The translations under genes and the position numbers were made by a program. Positions 26,187 to 34,305 of a stretch of DNA of 64,000 nucleotides are shown here, one piece after another. The stretch covers positions 124,001 to 188,000 of the forward strand of contig NZ_BMMT01000007.1 in assembly GCF_014646075.1 (NCBI RefSeq), in the 5' to 3' direction. How positions within the stretch are numbered: position 1 is the stretch's first letter; each line of letters begins with the position of its first letter. This DNA is from Saccharopolyspora thermophila. GTDB taxonomy: Bacteria; Actinomycetota; Actinomycetes; Mycobacteriales; Pseudonocardiaceae. The notes under the pieces were generated by a model. It made no database searches and was not told where the DNA came from. It worked only from the letters and a program-made list of their open reading frames with translations.

Positions 26187-27437
26187 GTGTCCGATGAGCT
26201 GAATCCCGCGGCGATCTTCCGTGCCGGTACCCGTCTGCGGCAGGTGGTGCGGCGCACCCCGCTGGAGCTGAGCAGCCGACTGACCGGCGAGCTGGGCGTT
26301 CCGGTGCGGCTCAAGCGGGAGGACCTGCAGGTCTGCCGCTCGTACAAGGTCCGTGGCGCCTACAACCTGATCTCGTCGCTGGGGTCGGACGAGCGGGACC
26401 GCGGTGTGGTGTGCGCGAGCGCGGGCAACCACGCGCAGGGCGTGGCGTTCGCCTGCCACGAGCTGGAAATCCGGGGCCGGGTGTACCTGCCGGCCAACAC
26501 GCCCCGGCAGAAGCGGCGGCGGATCGCCGAGATCGGCGGCCGGTGGGTGGAGCCGGTGATTGTCGGCAGCTCGTTCGACGAGGCCAGCGTCGCCGCGCAC
26601 GAGGATAGCGCCCGCACCGGCGCGGTCTACGTGCACCCGTTCGACGACCCGCGGACCATCGCCGGGCAGGGCACCGTGGGGTTGGAGATCGCCGAGCAGC
26701 ACGTGGGCCCGATCGACACGGTGGTGGTGCCGGTCGGCGGCGGTGGTCTACTGGCCGGCATCGTGCTGTGGCTCAAGGAGCACTTCCCCGAGGTGCACGT
26801 GGTGGGGGCGGAACCGGCGGGTGCGGCGAGCATGCGCGCGGCGCTGGACCACGGCGGTCCGGTGGCGCTGCCCACGGTGGACACGTTCGTCGACGGTGCC
26901 GCGGTGGGCCGCGTCGGCGACGTCAGCTACCGGGTGGTCCGGGAGCTGGTCGACGAGCTGGTCGCGGTGCCCGAGGGCGCGGTGTGCACCGAGATGATCG
27001 AGCTGTACCAGACCGACGGGATCATCGCCGAACCGGCCGGGGCGCTGGCCAGCGCGGCGGTCCGGATGCCGTTGCAGCGCCGACCGCGCGGTCCGGTGGT
27101 GTGCGTGGTCTCGGGCGGCAACAACGACCTGAGCCGCTACGGCGAGGTGGTCGAGCGGTCCCTGGTACACGAGGGGCTGCGGCACTACTTCCTGGTGACG
27201 TTCCCGCAGGAACCGGGTGCGTTGCGGCATTTCCTGGACGACGTGCTCGACGAGGGCCAGGACATCGTGGCTTTCGAGTACGTCAAGAAGAACAACCGGG
27301 AGACCGGTCCGGCGCTGGTGGGCATCGAGCTGGACAGCGCGGAGGACATCGACGCGCTGCTCAAGCGGATGGCCGAGTCGCAGCTGCAGATCGAGCAGGT
27401 GCCGCCGGGCTCCCCGCTGTTCTCCTTCCTGCTCTGA
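26187..27437 (+). CDS. ilvA: Threonine dehydratase (biosynthetic, short form)
   Basis: The 416-residue PLP enzyme converts threonine to 2-oxobutanoate for isoleucine synthesis. The PLP lysine is K54 in SYKVRGAYN; the phosphate-binding GGGGLLAG loop is near residue 188 and ASAGNHAQGVAF near 74-85. A single ACT-like C-terminal domain (YFLVTFPQEPGALRHFL onward, ~330-410) indicates the short, feedback-regulated type seen in corynebacteria and bacilli. TAGTAT at 26175-26180 with the GTG start 6 bp later suggests a leaderless promoter. A terminator follows. Confidence 0.94.
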   Translation: MSDELNPAAIFRAGTRLRQVVRRTPLELSSRLTGELGVPVRLKREDLQVCRSYKVRGAYNLISSLGSDERDRGVVCASAGNHAQGVAFACHELEIRGRVYLPANTPRQKRRRIAEIGGRWVEPVIVGSSFDEASVAAHEDSARTGAVYVHPFDDPRTIAGQGTVGLEIAEQHVGPIDTVVVPVGGGGLLAGIVLWLKEHFPEVHVVGAEPAGAASMRAALDHGGPVALPTVDTFVDGAAVGRVGDVSYRVVRELVDELVAVPEGAVCTEMIELYQTDGIIAEPAGALASAAVRMPLQRRPRGPVVCVVSGGNNDLSRYGEVVERSLVHEGLRHYFLVTFPQEPGALRHFLDDVLDEGQDIVAFEYVKKNNRETGPALVGIELDSAEDIDALLKRMAESQLQIEQVPPGSPLFSFLL

Positions 27438-27438
27438 A

Positions 27439-27476
27439 GCCCGCGTGCCCGGCAGGGAAACCTTGCCTAGGCGGGC
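27439..27476. terminator. Bidirectional terminator between ilvA and the histidine kinase gene
   Basis: Outer arms GCCCGC (27439-27444) and GCGGGC (27471-27476) enclose an inner stem pairing GGCAGG with CCTTGCC across GAAA. It sits in the 29-bp gap between convergent genes and runs into the kinase stop codon. Confidence 0.6.
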
Positions 27477-29269
27477 AGGTGCAGGGTGAAGGTGGTGCCG
27501 ACGCCGACGGTGCTGCGCACCTCGATGCGGCCGCCGTGCACTGCCACGAGGTGGTGGGTGATCGCCAGGCCCAGGCCGCTGCCGCCCCGGTCGCGGCTGC
27601 GGGACTTCTCCGCCCGCCAGAACCGGTCGAAAATGTGCGGCAGCGATTCGGCGTCGATGCCGACACCGGTGTCGGCCACGTCGATGAGCACGTGGTCGCC
27701 CTCCCGCCGCGCCCACAGCGACACCCGGCCGCCCGGCCTGGTGAAGCGCAGCGCGTTGGACACCAGGTTGCCCAGCGCCTGGCGCAGCCGCGTGGGGTCG
27801 GCGGTAAGATCCGGGTCGCCGTCAACGGTCGCGGTCAGCTCGATGCCCACCGCCTCGGCACGACCCCGGTGCGCCGCCGTCACCTGCTCCAGCAGCGCCC
27901 CCACGTGCACCGGCTCGGGGTACACGCGCAGCTTGCCCGCGTCGGCCAGCGCGAGGTCCTGCAGGTCGTCGACCAGGTGCTGCAGCAGCAGTGTCTCCTC
28001 CAGCAGCGACGCCACCAGCGGTTGGTCCAGCGTCGCCACCCCGTCCTGCGCGGCCTCCAACCAGCCGCGCACGTTCACCAGTGGGGTGCGCAGTTCGTGC
28101 GCGACGTCGCTGACCATCGTGCGGCGCTGCTGCTCGCTGCGCGCCACCTGCTCGGACATCGCGTTGAACGCTGCGGCCAGCTCGCCGATCTCGCCGCGCG
28201 CCCGGGTGTCGACGCGCACGGAGCGGTCGCCGTCGCCCATCCGCCGCGCCGCCGCGGTGATCGCCGTGATCGGCCGCACCAGCCGGCTGGCGGCCAGCGC
28301 CGTCACCCCGACGGTGACCACCAGTACGCCCAGCGCCGTCCACGCGATCCGCGCCACGCCCACAGTGGACAGATCGACGGCGCTGTTGATGCTGCTGCCT
28401 GGGCGGGTGATGAACAGCTGGGCGGCGGGGGAGACGTAGGGGGCGAGCTGTTCGCGTCGCCCGGCGTCCACGCAGCGCTTGGTCTCCGGTGTCGACTGCA
28501 GCCCCTCGGGGAAGACGACCGACTCGGGCGCCACCGCCAGCGGCTCGAGCCCCTGCCGGGACAGGCAGGCGTTGACCAGCTCCAGCAGTTGCCGGGTGGC
28601 CTCGGTTTCGGTCGCGGTGGTCGGCGGCGGCTCCGCGCACCACCCGATCCGCTCCGCCGGCGGCGGTGTCGGGGCCACCACCAGCGGGAACGTCGGGGGC
28701 ACCCTCGCGCTGGCCTGCTGGTCGAGTACCTGCACCGTCGTGCGGCCGGTGGGCAGTTCGACGAGGGTGGCCTGCTCCCCGCGCGCCCGCAGGCACGCCT
28801 GCTGCCGCTGGGCGTGCTGGCGGATGTCTTCGCGCTCGGCGTCGGTCAACCGGTACGGGCCCACCGCGCGGGCATCGATGCCGGAGTCCGCGGAGTCTGG
28901 TTTGAGCACCGGGTCGACGGCCAGCGGATCCACCACCGCGGACGGTGTCTTCGGCAGCGGGGGGTCCTGCGGGCCACCGGAGTCGGCGATGGGCGCGCGC
29001 GTGGTGGTGGTGACCGCGATGCGCCGTCCGGTCTGCGCGGCCAGCTCCGCCACCAGCTGCTGTACCCCCGACCACTGCGGGTGGGTGGCCGCGTGGCCCA
29101 GCAGCGCGTCGTAGATCTTGGCGTCGGTGGCCAGGGTTTCGCCGATCTCCTGGTTGATCGCGCTGTTGGTGCTCTGCGCGGCCAGCCACGCGGTGGCGCC
29201 GATCGAACAACCGGCCACCAGCACCGACATGGCCAGCAGCCGCGCCAGCAGGCTATGCCGCCGGGCCAT
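27467..29269 (-). CDS. Two-component sensor histidine kinase
   Basis: The 600-residue membrane kinase has a transmembrane helix near residues 10-30 and a long extracytoplasmic domain (about 30-305) carrying four well-spaced Cys residues that could form disulfides. A second helix (WTALGVLVVTVGVTALAASR) is followed by HAMP. The phospho-acceptor H391 lies in DVAHELRTPL. The ATPase core has N (NLVSNALRF), G1 (DVADTGVGID), F (IFDRFWRAEKSRSR) and G2 (GGSGLGLAI) boxes. The sensor domain matches no family I know. It overlaps the response-regulator gene by 17 bp. Confidence 0.94.
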   Translation of the reverse strand: MARRHSLLARLLAMSVLVAGCSIGATAWLAAQSTNSAINQEIGETLATDAKIYDALLGHAATHPQWSGVQQLVAELAAQTGRRIAVTTTTRAPIADSGGPQDPPLPKTPSAVVDPLAVDPVLKPDSADSGIDARAVGPYRLTDAEREDIRQHAQRQQACLRARGEQATLVELPTGRTTVQVLDQQASARVPPTFPLVVAPTPPPAERIGWCAEPPPTTATETEATRQLLELVNACLSRQGLEPLAVAPESVVFPEGLQSTPETKRCVDAGRREQLAPYVSPAAQLFITRPGSSINSAVDLSTVGVARIAWTALGVLVVTVGVTALAASRLVRPITAITAAARRMGDGDRSVRVDTRARGEIGELAAAFNAMSEQVARSEQQRRTMVSDVAHELRTPLVNVRGWLEAAQDGVATLDQPLVASLLEETLLLQHLVDDLQDLALADAGKLRVYPEPVHVGALLEQVTAAHRGRAEAVGIELTATVDGDPDLTADPTRLRQALGNLVSNALRFTRPGGRVSLWARREGDHVLIDVADTGVGIDAESLPHIFDRFWRAEKSRSRDRGGSGLGLAITHHLVAVHGGRIEVRSTVGVGTTFTLHLPA

Positions 29270-29963
29270 CGGCGTCGCGCAGCTTGTAACCGATGCCGTA
29301 CACCGTCAGCAGGTAAGTCGGCCGTCGCGGATCGGGTTCCAGCTTGCGGCGCAGGTTCATCACGTGCACGTCCACGGTCCGCTCGGTGATGTAGCGGTCG
29401 GTGCCGAACGCCTGCGACAGCAGCTGGGCGCGGGTGAAGGCGCGGCCCGGTTCGGCCGCCAGCACCGCCAGCATCCGGAACTCCGCGGGCGTGCAGTCCA
29501 GCAGTACGCCGCCCATCGTGACCTCGTGGCGCTGTGGGTCCACCACCAGCTCGCCCACGCGCAGCGGCTGCTCCCCGGATTCACGCATCCGCCGGACCCG
29601 GCGCAGCAGGGCGCGGATGCGGGCCACGAGCTGTCGCGGGCTGTAGGGCTTGGTGACGTAGTCGTCGGCGCCCAGGTCCAGGCCCAGCAGCACGTCGTCC
29701 TCGGTGGTGCGGGCGGTCAGCAGCAGGATCGGCACGTCGGACTCGGCACGGAGCACGCGGCAGACGTCCAGACCGTCCACCTTCGGCATCATCACGTCCA
29801 GCACCACCAGGTCGGGGGTGCGTCGCCGGGCCTCGTCGATCGCCGCGCGCCCGTCGTGCACCACGACGACGCGGTGGTTCTCCCGCTCCAGATAGCGGCG
29901 GACCAGTTCTGCCTGTTTCGGATCGTCCTCGGCGACCAGCACCTGTGCGCTCACGGCTCGCAT
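29253..29963 (-). CDS. OmpR-family response regulator
   Basis: The 236-residue regulator has a receiver domain (phospho-acceptor D56 in VVLDVMMP, acidic pair near 13-14, K106 in TKPYSP) and an OmpR/PhoB winged-helix domain (LTPAEF-like TPAEFRMLAVL, RTVDVHVMNLRRKL, YGIGYKL). It is the upstream partner of the sensor kinase. ATG 29963 and GTG 29954 are both possible starts; the ATG keeps the longer N-terminus. It faces the sorting-substrate gene across 188 bp, so it could control that gene; this is inference. Confidence 0.93.
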   Translation of the reverse strand: MRAVSAQVLVAEDDPKQAELVRRYLERENHRVVVVHDGRAAIDEARRRTPDLVVLDVMMPKVDGLDVCRVLRAESDVPILLLTARTTEDDVLLGLDLGADDYVTKPYSPRQLVARIRALLRRVRRMRESGEQPLRVGELVVDPQRHEVTMGGVLLDCTPAEFRMLAVLAAEPGRAFTRAQLLSQAFGTDRYITERTVDVHVMNLRRKLEPDPRRPTYLLTVYGIGYKLRDADGPAA

Positions 29964-30151
29964 TATCGCGGGCGCCGTGCGCCGGCGAGGCCGGAACGCG
30001 TGCGGTTGAACAGGATCGTTACATCCGGATTTTCCGAACGGGTTCTTCATCTTTGGTGGACTGGATCTTGATAAGACCGCGGCAGGCTCGCAGCCGTCCC
30101 CGAGGAATCCGGCCGCCGCGGGCGGTTGGATGGAGTGGAAGGAAGTGCTTG

Positions 30152-30682
30152 ATGAAGCTTGGGCGCATGGCCGCGGCCGCGGCTCTGCTGGGCGCGACGG
30201 CGTTGCCGCTGACGGCCCCGCTCGGCTGGGCGGACGCGGAGCAGGCCCCGCAACCGGTGACGACCGAACCCGGGCAGTCCACGCCGACGGAGCCGCCGCA
30301 GGCCCAGACCCCACCGGTGCCGCAGGTGCCGCCGGGTGGCAAGCCGACGGAGGTGCCGCCGCGGGCCGAAGACCCGCAGGTGCCGCCGGGTGGCAAGCCG
30401 ACGGAGGTGCCGCCGCGGGCCGAAGACCCGCAGGTGCCGCCGGGTGGCAAGCCGACGCAGGTGCCGCCGCGGGCGGAGCGCCAGCAGCCTCCGTCGGACG
30501 TCACGGAGGCGTCCCCGGCCCCGCAGGTGCGGCAGCGTCCCGAAGGCGCGCCGCAGACCGGTGGCCGACCGGACAACGGTGTCGACCCGGCGCTGCTGGG
30601 CGGTGCGGCCGCGGTCGCGGGCCTGGCCGGGGCTGGCGCGGTGTGGCTGCGCCGCCGGGCGAACACCAGGCACGTCGGATGA
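30152..30682 (+). CDS. Proline-rich secreted protein with C-terminal sorting-like signal (sortase substrate)
   Basis: The 176-residue protein has an N-terminal signal peptide (MKLGRMAAAAALLGATALPL) and a low-complexity middle of 18-residue repeats (VPPGGKPTEVPPRAEDPQ). The C-terminus carries APQTGG (133-138), a hydrophobic helix (about 147-166) and the tail RRRANTRHVG. This signal, helix and basic tail layout is that of a wall-sorted protein, though the motif is not a perfect LPxTG. Its stop overlaps the start of a sortase gene, so the pair is almost certainly functional together. It resembles Pro-rich stalk proteins; the ligand or role is unknown. Confidence 0.8.
   Translation: MKLGRMAAAAALLGATALPLTAPLGWADAEQAPQPVTTEPGQSTPTEPPQAQTPPVPQVPPGGKPTEVPPRAEDPQVPPGGKPTEVPPRAEDPQVPPGGKPTQVPPRAERQQPPSDVTEASPAPQVRQRPEGAPQTGGRPDNGVDPALLGGAAAVAGLAGAGAVWLRRRANTRHVG
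30326..30487 (+). repeat. In-frame 54-bp tandem repeat (three copies)
   Basis: Copies begin at 30326, 30380 and 30434. The first two are nearly identical at DNA level; the third diverges at its end. They encode the Pro-rich stalk repeats. Copy number is likely to vary between strains. Confidence 0.85.
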
Positions 30683-31308
30683 CCGCGCGCGACCGCGTGA
30701 TCCGGGGTGGTCGCGGCGTTGCCGCGGCCGCCCTGGCCGTGCTGCTGGCCGGGTGCGGGGTGGCCGCGCAACCCCTCGATCTGGCATCGGGCGGGTACCC
30801 CCCGGTCGCGCCACCGGCTTCCGCTGCCGCGCCACTGGCTTCCGCCGCCGCGCTGCCCGCGTCCGAACCGGTCTGGCTGGAGATCCCACGCATCGGCGCC
30901 AGGTCGTCGCTGGTGCCGCTGGGGCTCAACCCGGACCGGACGGTGCAGGTGCCGCCGCTGGACCAGCCGATGCTGGCCGGGTGGTACAAGCACGGCCCCA
31001 CGCCGGGGGAAACGGGACCCGCCGTGATCCTGGGGCACGTCAACGGCAACGGCGAGGAGGGAATCTTCGCGCGCCTGCGGGAACTCCGGCCCGGCGACGA
31101 GATCCTCGTCGGCCGCCGCGACGGGCGGGTGGCCCGGTTCGTGGTGCAGCGCATGCGGCAGGTGCCGAAGGCGCGGTTCCCGTCCGACGAGGTCTACGGT
31201 GACACCACTGGCCCGGAACTGCGGCTGATCACCTGCGGCGGCTCATTCGACAAGGCGGCCCGAAGCTACCGGGACAACATCATCGCCTTCGCCATGCTCG
31301 TCCTCTGA
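30679..31308 (+). CDS. Class F sortase
   Basis: The 209-residue transpeptidase has the full catalytic triad: H120 (ILGHVNG), C186 (LITCGGSF) and R198 (SYRDNII), with the class F WLEIPRIGARSSLVPLG opening. The N-terminus has a hydrophobic run ending in LLAGC (C26), a lipobox, which would anchor it as a lipoprotein rather than by a plain helix. The ATG overlaps the stop of the substrate gene (ATGA), so the two are translated together. It should cleave after Thr in the APQTG motif of its partner. Confidence 0.9.
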   Translation: MTARDRVIRGGRGVAAAALAVLLAGCGVAAQPLDLASGGYPPVAPPASAAAPLASAAALPASEPVWLEIPRIGARSSLVPLGLNPDRTVQVPPLDQPMLAGWYKHGPTPGETGPAVILGHVNGNGEEGIFARLRELRPGDEILVGRRDGRVARFVVQRMRQVPKARFPSDEVYGDTTGPELRLITCGGSFDKAARSYRDNIIAFAMLVL

Positions 31309-31337
31309 CGCGGAGGCGTCGCGCGCGGCTCGCGCGC
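31307..31337 (+). terminator. Tandem hairpins after the sortase gene
   Basis: GACGC/GCGTC with a 4-base loop (31307-31320) is followed by GCGCGCG/CGCGCGC with a 3-base loop (31321-31337). There is no T-run, which is common for actinomycete terminators. The remaining 190 bases to the UbiA stop hold nothing obvious. Confidence 0.5.
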
Positions 31338-31530
31338 ATGCAGGTTCGGTGTGGCGCCCCACGACACACCGGACGTTGTGGACGAACCCGGCGATGTCAG
31401 TGGGAATCGGCGCGTACTCCTCGAAATCGGCGAACCTCGCGTCCCGGCGGGCGGCGCAGGTCCCGCCGGGACCGCAGCAGGCGGCGCTGGTGTTCGCCAC
31501 CGAGCCGGGAACATCTACTGTGGACCGAAG

Positions 31531-32355
31531 TCAGCTTGGGGAGACGCCCGCGCCCAGCAGGAGCACCACGTCCAGCAGCGCCACGAGCAGCACGGCGTGG
31601 AACGCGGTGCGCGCCCCCGGCCGCCGCCCCAGCACCAGTCCCACCACCAGCACCAGCGCCGCGCCGGGCAACACCACCCAGCCCGCGGCGGCGAGGCCCG
31701 GCGGCCCGAACACCAGTGCCGTGGACGCGGCCAGCACCAGGGCCGCGGCCACCGCGCTGCTGCCCGCCGCGCCCAGCCGGTGCGGCAGGCCCCGCACTCC
31801 CGTCACCGCGTCGTCGTGCAGGTCCGGCAGCACGTTTGCGAAATGCGCGGCCGACCCCAGTAGCGCCCCGGCGAGCACCAGCCACAGCGGCGGCGGGTTG
31901 CCGCTGCCGAGCGTCACGAAAGCCAGCAGCAGCCCGAACGACACCGCGTACGGCACGACCGACAGCGGACCAGCCTTCACCCCGAGGTCGTAGGCCCACG
32001 CCGAAACCAGCGCCAGCACGTGCGCCGCCGCGGCGGCAGCACCGAACGGCACCGAGCCCAGCACCGCCACCAGCGCCGCCACCACGACCGCGACCAGCAC
32101 CACGTCCCGGGACAGCACCCCCGCGGCGATCGGCTTTCCGCACCGGCCAACCCGCGCGTCCCGCTCGGCGTCCACCAGGTCGTTGAGCCACCCCACCGAC
32201 AACTGGCCGGCCAGCACCGCCGCGGCGGTGAGCAGCAGACCGGCCGCGCCGCGCCCCGTGGTGGCCGCCAGCCCGGTCGCGATCGCGGTGACACCGAATG
32301 CCGGAACCGGGTGCGAGGCCCGGACCAGCGCGCACGCCGTTGCGAGGTGCCGCAT
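31531..32355 (-). CDS. UbiA-family prenyltransferase
   Basis: The 274-residue integral membrane protein has about eight to nine helices. The first aspartate motif is NDLVDAERDARVGRCGKP (near residues 58-75) and a second is NVLPDLHDDAVTGVRGLP (near 180-195). UbiA enzymes transfer a prenyl chain to an aromatic or quinone acceptor. It is divergent from the methyltransferase gene across 27 bp and belongs with the type III polyketide synthase cluster, where it probably prenylates the phenolic product. Confidence 0.88.
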   Translation of the reverse strand: MRHLATACALVRASHPVPAFGVTAIATGLAATTGRGAAGLLLTAAAVLAGQLSVGWLNDLVDAERDARVGRCGKPIAAGVLSRDVVLVAVVVAALVAVLGSVPFGAAAAAAHVLALVSAWAYDLGVKAGPLSVVPYAVSFGLLLAFVTLGSGNPPPLWLVLAGALLGSAAHFANVLPDLHDDAVTGVRGLPHRLGAAGSSAVAAALVLAASTALVFGPPGLAAAGWVVLPGAALVLVVGLVLGRRPGARTAFHAVLLVALLDVVLLLGAGVSPS

Positions 32356-32382
32356 TCGGCTGAGTGTGCCAGCCTGGAGCGC

Positions 32383-33099
32383 ATGGCACGTTCCGACCGG
32401 ACCGTGCGGCGCAACGATCCCCAGCTGTACGAGGTGTTCGCCGACCAGTGGTGGCAGCCCCGCGGCGTCTTCGCGATGTTGCACTGGCTGGCCGCCGCGC
32501 GCGCAGCGCTCATCCCGCCGGCGTCGCGCCGCGGCGCGGTGCTGGTCGACCTCGGCTGCGGGGCGGGCCTGCTCGCCCCGCACCTGGTGGGCAAGGGATA
32601 CCGGCACGTCGGCGTGGACCGCTCGGAAACCGCGCTGCGCCAAGCCGAAGACCACGGGGTGCTGCTGGTCGTCGGTGACGTGCGGGCGGTTCCGCTGCCC
32701 GACGGGTGCGCGGACTGCGTGGTCGCCGGGGAGGTGCTGGAACACGTTGCCGACCTGCCCGCGGCCGTGGCCGAAGTCTGCCGTGTCCTGCGGCGCGGCG
32801 GCCTGCTGGTGCTGGACGCGCTGGCGGACACCGCGCTGTGCCGGGTGGTCGCCATCGGCATCGCCGAACGCCTGCCGGGCCTGGCGGTGCGGGGCCTGCA
32901 CGACCCGGCGCTGCTGGTCGACCGTGCGCGGCTGCGTGCCGAAACCGCCCGCCACGGCGTCAAACTGGCGATGTGGGGACTGCGCCCGTCGGGGCGGGAC
33001 CTGGCGGCGTGGGCCCTCCGGCGGCGAGCCGCGGTCCGGATGGTGCCGGTTTTCACCACGGCGGTGCTGTTCCAGGGCATCGGCCGGAAGGGAGGATGA
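32383..33099 (+). CDS. SAM-dependent methyltransferase (UbiG-like)
   Basis: The 238-residue class I methyltransferase has the SAM loop LVDLGCGAGLLAPHLV (about residues 53-68), the acidic residue of strand 2 (HVGVDRSE) and post-I/II motifs (VVAGEVLEHVADLPAAV). The N-terminus (RRNDPQLYEVFADQWWQPRGVFAMLHWL) is close to UbiG-type O-methyltransferases. It likely methylates a phenolic hydroxyl in the polyketide pathway encoded by the next genes. GGAG lies 6 bp before the ATG. Confidence 0.88.
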   Translation: MARSDRTVRRNDPQLYEVFADQWWQPRGVFAMLHWLAAARAALIPPASRRGAVLVDLGCGAGLLAPHLVGKGYRHVGVDRSETALRQAEDHGVLLVVGDVRAVPLPDGCADCVVAGEVLEHVADLPAAVAEVCRVLRRGGLLVLDALADTALCRVVAIGIAERLPGLAVRGLHDPALLVDRARLRAETARHGVKLAMWGLRPSGRDLAAWALRRRAAVRMVPVFTTAVLFQGIGRKGG

Positions 33100-33105
33100 T
33101 CGCCG

Positions 33106-34305
33106 TTGTCGGTTTTCCCGGTCGCAGAACTATCTTCACCCGCCGCCGCGCGGCAGGTGGCGCGGGAACTCTTGCCGCGCCTGGCGGCACGCTCCCAGCA
33201 GCACGACGCCACCGGCGAGTTCCCTGCCGCGGACTTCGCCGACCTGCGCGAGCACGGCCTGCTCGGGCTGATGGTGCCCGAGGAACTCGGTGGTTCCGGC
33301 GCGTCGTTCGCCGACTACGCCGCGGTGGCCGTCGAACTGGGCAGCGGGGCGGGCTCCACCGCCCTGATCTTCAACATGCACGCCTCGGTGACCGGCGCGC
33401 TCGCACACACTTCCGACGAACTGCTGCGAGAACTGGGGGCCACGGACGCGTTTCTCGCCGAACGCGACCGGCTGCTCGGGGCAGCCGCCGCCGGGGCCCT
33501 GTACGGGGTGGCGATGAGCGAACGCGGCAGCGGTTCGCGGTTGTCGCGCACCACGACCACCTACCGGCGGGTCGACGGCGGGTACCGAATCCGCGGCAGC
33601 AAGGCGTTCGTTTCCGGCGCCGGGCACGCGGACGCGTACCTGGTCACCGCGAAGGACGGTGATGCGGCCGAGCCGACGGTGTCGTACTTCCTCGTGCCCG
33701 CAGGTGACGGCGTCCTGGTCGAACCGACCTGGGATGCGATGGGCATGCGGGCCACCGGCAGCCACGACGTGCACTTCGACGTGCGGGTCGGCCCGGAGGC
33801 GCTGCTCGGCGGAATCGAGGGGCTGGCGTTGCTGGTCGCGCAGGTCATGCCCCAGTGGCTGGTCGCCTCCTACGCCGCGGTGTACGTCGGGGTGGCCCGC
33901 TCTGCGCTGCGAAACGGTGCGGCGCACCTGTGCGAACGCGGCCTGCACGGGTTGCCTACGGTGCGGTCCCGGATGGGGCGCGCCGATGCGGCGGTGGCCG
34001 CAGCCGAGTCGGTGGTGCGGGAGGCGGCGCGGCGGGTGACCGAGCAGCCGGGGGAGCCGGAGACGAACCGCTGGGTGTGGCGGGCGAAGCTGGTCGCCGG
34101 CGACACCGCCGCGCAGGTGGCGTCGTCGGTGCTGGAGGCGGCCGGGGCGGCGGCGACCCGACGCGGGCATCCGCTGGAGCGCATCTACCGCGACGCGCGG
34201 TGCGGGGCGCTGCAGCCAGCGACCTCCGACGTCTGCGCCGACTGGCTCGGCGTGGCCGCGCTTGGCGGCGACCCCGACCACGACACCGACTCACCGCGTT
34301 GGTGA
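33106..34305 (+). CDS. Acyl-CoA-dehydrogenase-like flavoprotein lacking the usual catalytic Glu
   Basis: The 399-residue protein has the three-part acyl-CoA dehydrogenase fold: an N-terminal helical domain (GLLGLMVPEELGGSGASFADY), the beta domain (YGVAMSERGSGS, YRIRGSKAFVSGAGHADAYLV) and the C-terminal helical domain ending LERIYRDARCGALQPATSDVCADWLG (split). Where medium-chain enzymes have the base in the sequence EGTSQ, this has PATSD (P371), so no general base is available there. Similar endings occur in flavin monooxygenases of this fold (DszC-like). In a type III PKS cluster it may hydroxylate or oxidise the aromatic ring. The TTG start at 33106 has GGGAGG upstream. It overlaps the PKS start. 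Confidence 0.85.
   Translation: MSVFPVAELSSPAAARQVARELLPRLAARSQQHDATGEFPAADFADLREHGLLGLMVPEELGGSGASFADYAAVAVELGSGAGSTALIFNMHASVTGALAHTSDELLRELGATDAFLAERDRLLGAAAAGALYGVAMSERGSGSRLSRTTTTYRRVDGGYRIRGSKAFVSGAGHADAYLVTAKDGDAAEPTVSYFLVPAGDGVLVEPTWDAMGMRATGSHDVHFDVRVGPEALLGGIEGLALLVAQVMPQWLVASYAAVYVGVARSALRNGAAHLCERGLHGLPTVRSRMGRADAAVAAAESVVREAARRVTEQPGEPETNRWVWRAKLVAGDTAAQVASSVLEAAGAAATRRGHPLERIYRDARCGALQPATSDVCADWLGVAALGGDPDHDTDSPRW

Noticed and set aside
30326-30487. Tandem repeats considered as a CRISPR-like or regulatory array
   Set aside because: The 54-bp units are contiguous, in frame and encode Pro-rich stalk repeats within a secreted protein; there are no spacers and no cas genes.
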